Shown here: piece by piece, positions 1 through 6,076 of the stretch | Position numbering within the stretch: the stretch's first letter is position 1 | Layout of the letters: each line of letters starts with the position of its first letter | NCBI GenBank assembly: GCA_030044455.1 | Contig: JASHVU010000024.1 | Coordinates: 1-6,234 of the forward strand | Direction: 5' to 3' | Source of the DNA: Acidobacteriaceae bacterium | GTDB lineage: Bacteria; Acidobacteriota; Terriglobia; Terriglobales; Acidobacteriaceae | Length of the DNA: 6,234 bases | Made by a program: the position numbers and the translations under genes | Notes under the pieces: generated by a model | What the model saw: only the letters and a program-made list of their open reading frames with translations | What the model was told of the DNA's origin: nothing | Databases searched by the model: none

Positions 1-359
1 ATCTGGCCGATGGTGCCGATCAATTCCCCATCGGCATAGACCTCTTCCGCATCGGCGAGCGGGTAGACCAGCAGAGCCAGCGATTCGTCCGTTGCTGGAA
101 GTTTCACGCGCAGCCGAAGCCAGATATAACCGGAGTAATCACGGAGATTTTGGTCTGCCCAACTGTTTTCGATCGGATGCAGCGCCCACTTCGAATCGTC
201 GAAGCTTGGTGACGCCCAGGCCGGGTTGTCGCCAGTATGGACGCGCCAGGGCGCCGTGATGATGACGGGGCCCCCTGCGGCAGAGGCGTCAAAGGTCTGT
301 GCGTGAATCGCCGGCGCAGAGACTGCCGCGATCAGACTCAGCAAAAGGAGTTTACGCAT
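1..359 (-). CDS. Receptor-like protein of the array, type A sensor, N-terminal part (G5, cut by window edge)
   Basis: Only the first 119 codons and two bases are present; the gene continues beyond base 1. The start is ATG at 359-357, preceded by GAGG six bases upstream. Residues 1-20 form a signal peptide (MRKLLLLSLI..., ending in IHA before Gln21), so the following domain should lie outside the cytoplasmic membrane. The visible part of that domain has GDNPAW at 43-48 and DDSKW at 54-58, then an LRLRV strand near 81-85 and a YADG turn at 108-111 where the paralogues have VNG. This pattern is that of a jelly-roll, galactose-binding-like fold as in 7TMR-DISM receptors or GH2 sugar-binding domains. 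It lacks the cysteine pair of G2 and G4 and is closest to G3. The start overlaps the end of G4 by 8 bases. A C-terminal phosphatase is expected by analogy but is not seen. Ligand unknown. Confidence 0.85.
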   Translation of the reverse strand, partial: MRKLLLLSLIAAVSAPAIHAQTFDASAAGGPVIITAPWRVHTGDNPAWASPSFDDSKWALHPIENSWADQNLRDYSGYIWLRLRVKLPATDESLALLVYPLADAEEVYADGELIGTIGQ

Positions 360-369
360 GGAGAACCTC
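352..369 (-). promoter_or_regulatory. Coupled stop/start junction G4-G5 with ribosome binding site
   Basis: Read on the minus strand the segment is GAGGTTCTCCATGCGTAA. The GAGG at 369-366 is a Shine-Dalgarno six bases before the G5 ATG (359-357), and the G4 stop TAA (354-352) lies inside the G5 reading frame start, giving an 8-base overlap. The same bases encode the G4 tail Glu-Val-Leu-His-Ala. The arrangement suggests translational coupling or reinitiation by terminating ribosomes. Confidence 0.8.
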
Positions 370-2265
370 AGCGGGGGCAAAGGTGAGGGTTAGCACAGTG
401 ATGTCGTCCTGCTGGCCGTATTGCCGGGCCGCCTGCGCGATCTCTTCTGCGGACTTGCCGCTGATTTCTCTTGTCCGATCGAAGCCGAAGAGGTGACCCT
501 GTGCGTTGCGGGCCTCCACGACGCCGTCGGAGAGCAAGGTCAGTGTGTCGCCTGCGGCAAGCCGAACAGTGGATTCGGCGTAGGCGGTGTCCGGCGCAAT
601 CCCGAGGGGCAGGCCGGACTCGACTTGAACTTCTTCTCCGTTGCGATAGGGCGGGAGGTGGCCGGCGTTGGCGAGCGTGAGAATTCCTCCTGGAGCAATG
701 TGGGCACAGAGACAGGTGACGAAGCCGGCGATCTCGCTCTCTTGCAGAGCACAATTAAGATGCCGGAGCAGCACGGAGGGCGAGTCGCTCTGTCGGCCTT
801 TGGAAGCACCGATCACCAAGGTTGCGGTCATGGCGGCAGCCGCACCCTTGCCGCTGACATCGCCGAGGAGAATGCGCTGCGTGCCATCGGGAAGAATCCG
901 GCACTGATAGAAGTCGCCGCCCACTTCGCGCATGGGCTGAAAGGCGACTGCCAGCTTGATGCCGGGCACAGTCTGTACGGTTGTGGGAACCAGCCTGCGC
1001 TGAATTTCCTGCGCGGCGTGCATCTCGCCCGCGAGCGCCGCCCGTTCCTCGACCACCATGCGCTGATCCCGCAGCAGCAGCACCATCAGCGCCACCACAA
1101 CAGCAAATACCGTGTAGCCCCGACTCTCGGCCAGCACGTCATACTGGTGCCCAAGCAGAAAGGAAGATCCATGCGAAAGGCCAGCCAGCTCGAACGCAAA
1201 CCAGACGGAGTCGGCGGCAACCCAGGCGCCGCACAGCGCGGCCATTACCTGCAGGCGGCGCAGCAACCGTCTCGGAGACCAGAATGCCGTCAATACCCCG
1301 CACAGCAGCAGAGCCCAGCTGAACAGAATGAGAACTCCATACGGATAAAACGGGGGCAGGTAGATCGCCGCGCTCAACCGATAGCTGATATTGAGAGGAG
1401 CAGCCAGGGCCGCGGCCAATACCAGGTTCATCATGACCTCAATGGCGAGCCCGGCCGCGATCGCACGGGGCACGCGCCGTCCGGCAATCCTGAAAAAGAA
1501 CAATACCTCTGCAAGGGGAAGCACCAATTGGGCGGCCTGAAAGCAGTTAAAGGTCCTGGAAGACAGCGGAACTTCGGCGGCCCCCGCAAAGAAGCCCAGA
1601 CGCAGCAGCGCCAGCGCGAAGCAGGCGATACCCAGCAACAGGAGTTCCTTCCGTGACCGGTCGGCCAGATAAAACCCGAGCAGGGCCAGCCCAATCGCCC
1701 CAATCACCAGATAGCACGCTGCCATGCTGGCGTCTTGCCGAATTGCTGCGAGCACGCGAGAGTCGCGCTGGGCATTCAGCACGCTCATGGTTCCCGCTTC
1801 CAGTCGTGCTGTGGCTGCGGCGTGGTGCGCGCCCGCGTATACGGCCCGCAAGGCAATTGTCGCAGCAGCACCTGCTGCGGCGCTCGGAATTCGCCAGGAA
1901 CGAATTACGTCCGTCTCCGCTGCGCCGGTGCCCAGATCACCTGAGAGCCCCACCTGCTGTCCATTCACGAACAGCGCATAGGCTCCAGGAAACGCGACCT
2001 GAATCGCCGGCTCCGGCAAGGCCGGCAGTGCAGCCAGATTCGCATGACAGCGAATCCACAGGCGCGGCTGCTCTCTGCTCGGCTTCCAGAGGGAATACGG
2101 CTGCCAGCCGCTCTCGTCCAGCCCCGGCGCTGCCCATCCCGGATTATCCCCTGCATGCCAGACGCATTGTTGCGGGGAGATGGTGATGATCCCTGGGCTG
2201 CTCGATTGCGCGTGGAGTCCACAGGCGAAAGAAATGACAATCAGCAGCGCAGAGAGCTTACGCAT
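352..2265 (-). CDS. 7TM receptor with extracytoplasmic beta-sandwich sensor and SpoIIE/RsbU-type PP2C phosphatase (G4, type B)
   Basis: 637 aa. Predicted role: senses an outer signal and dephosphorylates a Ser/Thr-phosphorylated partner, in this family usually a STAS anti-anti-sigma factor. Signal peptide 1-19 (cleavage after LHA). Sensor about 28-160 with GDNPGW at 39-44, DESGW at 50-54, FVNG at 99-102, and Cys34/Cys73, a possible disulfide. Seven hydrophobic segments lie near 179-199, 205-226, 241-260, 266-290, 307-328, 337-360 and 383-399. A helix with EIQRRLVP (420-427) leads into the PP2C domain. Metal-site motifs are complete: GGDF (Asp451), GDVSGKG (Asp469), NAGH (533-536), SDGV (Asp580) and QQDDIT (Asp620/621). 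The frame is open back to an ATG at 2388, but I chose 2265 because it gives the signal peptide, has GAGG six bases upstream, and matches the 8-base overlaps of the neighbouring junctions. It overlaps G3 and G5. The sensor resembles G2, while the catalytic domain resembles G3. Confidence 0.93.
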   Translation of the reverse strand: MRKLSALLIVISFACGLHAQSSSPGIITISPQQCVWHAGDNPGWAAPGLDESGWQPYSLWKPSREQPRLWIRCHANLAALPALPEPAIQVAFPGAYALFVNGQQVGLSGDLGTGAAETDVIRSWRIPSAAAGAAATIALRAVYAGAHHAAATARLEAGTMSVLNAQRDSRVLAAIRQDASMAACYLVIGAIGLALLGFYLADRSRKELLLLGIACFALALLRLGFFAGAAEVPLSSRTFNCFQAAQLVLPLAEVLFFFRIAGRRVPRAIAAGLAIEVMMNLVLAAALAAPLNISYRLSAAIYLPPFYPYGVLILFSWALLLCGVLTAFWSPRRLLRRLQVMAALCGAWVAADSVWFAFELAGLSHGSSFLLGHQYDVLAESRGYTVFAVVVALMVLLLRDQRMVVEERAALAGEMHAAQEIQRRLVPTTVQTVPGIKLAVAFQPMREVGGDFYQCRILPDGTQRILLGDVSGKGAAAAMTATLVIGASKGRQSDSPSVLLRHLNCALQESEIAGFVTCLCAHIAPGGILTLANAGHLPPYRNGEEVQVESGLPLGIAPDTAYAESTVRLAAGDTLTLLSDGVVEARNAQGHLFGFDRTREISGKSAEEIAQAARQYGQQDDITVLTLTFAPAEVLHA

Positions 2266-2275
2266 GATGGACCTC
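2258..2275 (-). promoter_or_regulatory. Coupled stop/start junction G3-G4 with ribosome binding site
   Basis: Minus-strand sequence GAGGTCCATCATGCGTAA. GAGG at 2275-2272 stands six bases before the G4 ATG at 2265-2263, and the G3 stop TAA at 2260-2258 lies within the overlap. The bases also encode the G3 tail Glu-Val-His-His-Ala. This site decides the G4 start against the longer open frame reaching 2388. Confidence 0.8.
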
Positions 2276-4162
2276 GGCGGGCGAGTACGCAAGGGTGAGG
2301 ACGGCGATGTCATCCTGCTGACCGAATTGCTGGGCGGCATGGGCGATCTCTTCGGCGGAGCGGGTGCTGAGATCTCGGGTACGGTCAAAGCCGAAGAGCT
2401 CGCCGGTGGGAGATTGGGCTTCTACAACGCCGTCGGAAAGGAAGGTCAGCTGGTCGTTGGGGGATAGCTGGAGCGTGCTTTCGGTGTACGTCGCGTCGGG
2501 GGTGATGCCGAAGGGCAGGCCATTGTCGATCTGGATTTCTTCGCCGTTGCGGTGGGGCGCGAGATGGCCGGCGTTGGCGAGGGTGAGTGTGCCGTCGGGG
2601 GCGATTCTGGCACAGAGGCAGGTGACAAATCCTCCGTCGGAAGACTGCGCAAGCTGGGTATTGAGACGGGACAGAATTTGCATGGGGGAACGACTCTCCT
2701 GCGCGAGCGAGCGCAGGGCCCCGAGAACCACAGATCCAGTCATTGCCGCCTTCAGACCCTTACCGCTGACATCGCCAAGCACAAGCAGGGTGGCTCCGCC
2801 GGGCTGCTCAATCACCTGGTAGAAATCTCCACCGACCTCCTCGGCGGGGAAATAAGCGGCTTGCATCCGGCAGCCTGAAACGGCGGGAAGCTCCAAGGGT
2901 ACGAGTCGCTGCTGAATTTCGCGTGCGGCCTGTAGTTCCGCCGCCGTGCGCGCCTGCTCGCGGCTGACGCGCGTGAAGCGGAAGAACATCACGACGCCGA
3001 TGGCGATCTGGAAGAGCAGATCGGAAATATCGAATGGGTCAAGGGCGAACAGACCAAGGGGAATCCGCCGCTCCAGCAGCATGCCGGGCCGCCACGCCAG
3101 ATAAGTAGAGACGATACCCCCAACGGTCATGCCCTCGGCGGCAACGGTCAACAGACTGGGCAGGATCAGCCATCCCGCCTCCCGGTTGCCGCGGTGGTAC
3201 CAGAGAAGAAGCAGGACTGGCAGACCGATGCCAATGGGTACGACGAGCACAAGCATGACGACGTCAAAGCTGCTGCGACTTAGGAAGCCAAACCAGGCGG
3301 GTACGAGCAGAAAGACTGGCGGAACAAAAAGAAGCAGTTCACAGAAGCGCCATGAACGGCTGACACGCTGCCCCACGAATCTGAAGACGAATTCGATCTC
3401 CACAATGGTGCCCAGAAACACCATGGGAACATTAACAAACCAATTGAGAGAGAAAGGAATGAAGCCAACACGGGAGATCTCAAACAGGCCGCTGCTCACG
3501 CCTAGCAAGAGGAGGTAAAGGCCGAGCCAGAAGTACTCCCGGTGATCGCGCTGGTACCAAAAGAGCATGAGGACAGCGATCGCCGCGAGAACGAGCAGCA
3601 GGTGAATACCCACGCCCAGAACCACTTTGTTCAGGCGCGAACTCCTGTCGGCGCGATGAGCGCGGTCGGTGGCGAGTACGGTTCCGACATCGACGCGCAG
3701 TGCGCCATGATCGGCGATGAACATCGAGGTTGTCGGAATATGAATGCGCAGTGCGATTTCCATTGGGCCGGAAACCGGCGGCAGTGGCACCGCCCGAGGC
3801 CGGGGATTGGTGACGGCGATGCCGGATAGCAACTCGGGCCCGGGCAGCCGCTCGCCGTTGACGTAGACCTCGTAAGTACCATCCCCGCCGGTGATCAGCA
3901 AGGCCAGGGGGGGGTGCTGAGAGGGAATTTGAACCCGTAATCGATACCAACGCCATCCGGCGAAGTCGTTGGGAGCGCTCAGGGAAATTGTTGTCCAGTC
4001 AGAGTCGTTGGTCCCGGGCTGCGCCCAGGCCAGGTTGTCTCCAGCTTGGGTGCGCCACCCGTGATTGAGGGGCAGCGAGCCATCCTGCCAGGCCGACAGG
4101 GAAACAGTCTGCGCAGCCAGCAAAGCAGGAACTAAGAGAAGGAGCAGAACCGCCCTACGCAT
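2258..4162 (-). CDS. 7TM receptor with extracytoplasmic beta-sandwich sensor and SpoIIE/RsbU-type PP2C phosphatase (G3, type A)
   Basis: 634 aa. Signal peptide about 1-17 (MRRAVLLLLLVPALLA). The outer domain, about 20-160, has GDNLAW at 41-46, NDSDW at 52-56, a YRLRV strand at 73-77 and YVNG at 100-103. It lacks the two cysteines seen in G2 and G4. Seven clear membrane helices lie near 180-203, 210-230, 240-262, 272-295, 300-321, 328-355 and 378-398. The loop WYQRDHREYFWLG (202-214) between helices 1 and 2 is typical of the 7TMR-DISM membrane module. Helix EIQQRLVP (415-422) joins the PP2C domain, whose metal ligands are all present: Asp446 in GGDF, Asp464 in GDVSGKG, Asp577 in SDGV and Asp617/618 in QQDDIA, with NAGH at 530-533. 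The residue after DDI is Ala where the paralogues have Thr. A run of eight C falls in codons 83-86. The start is supported by GAGG six bases upstream and by the signal peptide. Substrate and ligand are not identifiable. Confidence 0.93.
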   Translation of the reverse strand: MRRAVLLLLLVPALLAAQTVSLSAWQDGSLPLNHGWRTQAGDNLAWAQPGTNDSDWTTISLSAPNDFAGWRWYRLRVQIPSQHPPLALLITGGDGTYEVYVNGERLPGPELLSGIAVTNPRPRAVPLPPVSGPMEIALRIHIPTTSMFIADHGALRVDVGTVLATDRAHRADRSSRLNKVVLGVGIHLLLVLAAIAVLMLFWYQRDHREYFWLGLYLLLLGVSSGLFEISRVGFIPFSLNWFVNVPMVFLGTIVEIEFVFRFVGQRVSRSWRFCELLLFVPPVFLLVPAWFGFLSRSSFDVVMLVLVVPIGIGLPVLLLLWYHRGNREAGWLILPSLLTVAAEGMTVGGIVSTYLAWRPGMLLERRIPLGLFALDPFDISDLLFQIAIGVVMFFRFTRVSREQARTAAELQAAREIQQRLVPLELPAVSGCRMQAAYFPAEEVGGDFYQVIEQPGGATLLVLGDVSGKGLKAAMTGSVVLGALRSLAQESRSPMQILSRLNTQLAQSSDGGFVTCLCARIAPDGTLTLANAGHLAPHRNGEEIQIDNGLPFGITPDATYTESTLQLSPNDQLTFLSDGVVEAQSPTGELFGFDRTRDLSTRSAEEIAHAAQQFGQQDDIAVLTLAYSPAEVHHA

Positions 4163-4172
4163 GAATCACCTC
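4155..4172 (-). promoter_or_regulatory. Coupled stop/start junction G2-G3 with ribosome binding site
   Basis: Minus-strand sequence GAGGTGATTCATGCGTAG. GAGG at 4172-4169 lies six bases before the G3 ATG at 4162-4160. The G2 stop is TAG at 4157-4155, again an 8-base overlap. The bases encode the G2 tail Glu-Val-Ile-His-Ala. Confidence 0.8.
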
Positions 4173-6065
4173 GGCGAGCGCGAAGGTGAGGGTAAGCACG
4201 GTGATGTCGTCTTCCTGCCCGAACTGCTGGGCGGCACGGGCGATGGCTTCCGCGGATTGGGTGCTGATGGAGCGGGTGCGGTCGAAGCCGAAGAGCTCAC
4301 GAGCAGCGTTGCGAGCTTCGACGACGCCGTCGGAGACGAGGAGCATCGAGTCGCCCTCGGCCAATTTAAAGCGCACCGTCTGGATCTCGATTTCCGGCAC
4401 GGCACCCAGAGGGAATGAGCCCTCCACCGTCAACTCATCTCCATTGACGTAGGGCGGCAGATGCCCGGCATTGGCCAGTTCCACGCTTCCATTGCGATCG
4501 ATCCGCATGGCCAGACACGTGACAAGTCCGCGGCCCTGGAGCCGCCCATTTAAGAGAGCCAAAATCGCGGCCGGCTCGCCAGTGAATTGAAACGCCGTAC
4601 GAATCGCGCCGACGATCAGCGCCGAGAGCATTCCGGCTTTCAGCCCCTTGCCCGCCACGTCGCCCACCACAATCAATGTGCTATTGTTGCGCGAGTCTGG
4701 CAGGACCTGAAAGAAATCGCCGCCGACGTTCCGCGATGGTAGGTAGACACTTCTGATAGTGAGGCCGGCCGTCTCGGGCGGCTTTTGCGGGATGAGGTAT
4801 TGTTGGATCTCGCGCGCTGCTTCCATCTCGCCTGCCAGCAGCGATCGCTCCACCGCGACCTGACGTTGTTCACGCACGACGAGCGCAATGAGCGCGATAA
4901 CCACGCACGCCTGCACGATGCTTTGCACAGGGAAGAGCGTGGAAAGCCATGACCCAAGCAGAGACGGCCGGGAAAAGTAGCCGAACACGCCGCCGGTCAA
5001 AAAGAACCCAATAAGAATTGCGCCCCACGTCGCGGAAAGTCCGGCCGCCGCCCGCGCCCGGCGAGGAATCCGGTTATACGGCCAAAAAGCGATGAACGGA
5101 CCAAGTCCCAGAAGAATGCCCAGGAGAATATATCCAATCGGCACGACGGTAGAGGAGAGGATTGCATCCAGGCGAAGGCTCGGTTGCGGAGGGAGCAGCA
5201 ACTCGGCCAACGGCCAGGCCGCACGCACGAACCAGGCTGCGATCAGAAGTTTGAAGAGAACGGGAATGCGCCTCCGGGCCAGGACAAAATAGAAGGCCGT
5301 CTGCGCGAGCAGGTTGGCCGTGCAAGTAATCGAATAAATGGCGAGGTTTGCCCAGGCGGGCTCGTTCGTCATGATGCTGCCGCATAGGAAGTTCACGAAC
5401 ATCAGGCCGATAAAAAGGCAGGCAAGGCCCAACAGGATGAGCTCGGGATGTGCGCGGTCAGGCAGAGAAAATCCGAGCAGCACCAGGCCGATGATCCCGA
5501 TTGCAACCATTGGCACAAACGTGGTCAGGTTTTGACGAATCAGCAGCACGAGCACGCCGGCCCGATTGTCGCGCAGGCTTTCCACTGCTCCCACTCGAAT
5601 CTCGGCTGCTCGCGTGCTCTGCACCGTTTCCCACGACCCCGCCGCAAAACGATAAACAATGCGAAGTGACAGGACATTCGAGCCGTTCGCGGCCAGCGCC
5701 GGCGGAAAGGGAAAGACCCGAATGGAGTCCATGCTGAAGAAGCCGTCATCGACGTCGCCATTGCTGCCAACGAGAATGCCGTTCATGAAAACCTGGTAGG
5801 CGGTCGAAAAGCGCACTTGAATGGCTGGTTGAGGCTCTGCCAGAGTTAAAGACTCGACGTGGCAGCGAACCCAGATGCGTGACTCGGCAGGGTTCAGCTT
5901 CCACTGCGCATAGGGTCGCCAGCCGGATTCGTCGAGATTTGTCGCAGACCAGGCGGGGTTGTCGCCGGCGCGCCACACGCAGTGCTGCGGCGATACCGGA
6001 ACGACGCCCTGACCGAGCGCCGTTACCGGCAATGGCAACAGAAGAAGCAGCATCAGCTTAGACAT
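4155..6065 (-). CDS. 7TM receptor with extracytoplasmic beta-sandwich sensor and SpoIIE/RsbU-type PP2C phosphatase (G2, type B)
   Basis: 636 aa. Signal peptide about 1-18 (MSKLMLLLLLPLPVTALG). The outer domain, about 22-160, shares with G4 the SPQ-x-CVW start, GDNPAW at 34-39, LDESGW at 44-49, W-V-R-C-H at 65-69 and MNG at 94-96. Cys29 and Cys68 have the same 39-residue spacing as in G4. Seven hydrophobic segments lie near 183-202, 207-229, 239-262, 269-290, 301-328, 342-363 and 381-398. Linker helix EIQQYLIP (419-426). PP2C metal residues are Asp450 (GGDF), Asp469 (GDVAGKG, Ala replacing the Ser of G3 and G4), Asp579 (SDGV) and Asp619/620 (QEDDIT), with NAGH at 532-535, so it should be catalytically active. 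It ends in TAG; the neighbours that can be read end in TAA. The start at 6065 has AGGA seven bases upstream and overlaps the G1 stop by 8 bases. Output is probably the same kind of phosphoprotein partner as its paralogues, but none is encoded here. Confidence 0.93.
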   Translation of the reverse strand: MSKLMLLLLLPLPVTALGQGVVPVSPQHCVWRAGDNPAWSATNLDESGWRPYAQWKLNPAESRIWVRCHVESLTLAEPQPAIQVRFSTAYQVFMNGILVGSNGDVDDGFFSMDSIRVFPFPPALAANGSNVLSLRIVYRFAAGSWETVQSTRAAEIRVGAVESLRDNRAGVLVLLIRQNLTTFVPMVAIGIIGLVLLGFSLPDRAHPELILLGLACLFIGLMFVNFLCGSIMTNEPAWANLAIYSITCTANLLAQTAFYFVLARRRIPVLFKLLIAAWFVRAAWPLAELLLPPQPSLRLDAILSSTVVPIGYILLGILLGLGPFIAFWPYNRIPRRARAAAGLSATWGAILIGFFLTGGVFGYFSRPSLLGSWLSTLFPVQSIVQACVVIALIALVVREQRQVAVERSLLAGEMEAAREIQQYLIPQKPPETAGLTIRSVYLPSRNVGGDFFQVLPDSRNNSTLIVVGDVAGKGLKAGMLSALIVGAIRTAFQFTGEPAAILALLNGRLQGRGLVTCLAMRIDRNGSVELANAGHLPPYVNGDELTVEGSFPLGAVPEIEIQTVRFKLAEGDSMLLVSDGVVEARNAARELFGFDRTRSISTQSAEAIARAAQQFGQEDDITVLTLTFALAEVIHA

Positions 6066-6076
6066 GAGCGATTCCT
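6058..6076 (-). promoter_or_regulatory. Coupled stop/start junction G1-G2 with divergent ribosome binding site
   Basis: Minus-strand sequence AGGAATCGCTCATGTCTAA. AGGA at 6076-6073 stands seven bases before the G2 ATG at 6065-6063, and the G1 stop TAA at 6060-6058 gives the same 8-base overlap as the other junctions. The upstream tail here encodes Gly-Ile-Ala-His-Val, so overlap length and ribosome-binding function are kept while the peptide differs. Confidence 0.7.

Noticed and set aside
421..1656. Plus-strand open frame of 411 codons opposite G4
   Set aside because: It lies wholly antisense to a gene with signal peptide, membrane helices and intact PP2C motifs. Its translation is rich in Gln, Gly and Arg with no domain pattern, as expected from a GC-rich antisense frame.
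1653..2186. Plus-strand open frame of 177 codons opposite the G4 sensor
   Set aside because: Antisense shadow with biased Arg/Pro/Ser composition and no supported start or domain.
2220..2240. Possible lipoprotein signal in G4 around Cys15
   Set aside because: The residues before the cysteine (Ser-Phe-Ala) do not fit the lipobox, which needs Leu or Val at -3, and an ordinary cleavage site follows at LHA.
2266..2388. Upstream extension of G4 to an ATG at 2388
   Set aside because: The extra 41 residues (rich in Pro and Ser) would lie over the G3 catalytic codons and would bury the signal peptide. The start at 2265 has a Shine-Dalgarno and the 8-base overlap seen at every junction.
3480..3956. 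Minus-strand open frame of 158 codons inside G3
   Set aside because: Out-of-frame shadow of the G3 sensor and first membrane helices; Arg- and Ala-rich, with no independent motif.
352..6076. Promoters or terminators between the genes
   Set aside because: Genes overlap by 8 bases at every junction, leaving no intergenic space, and no hairpin followed by a T-run was noticed at the stops.
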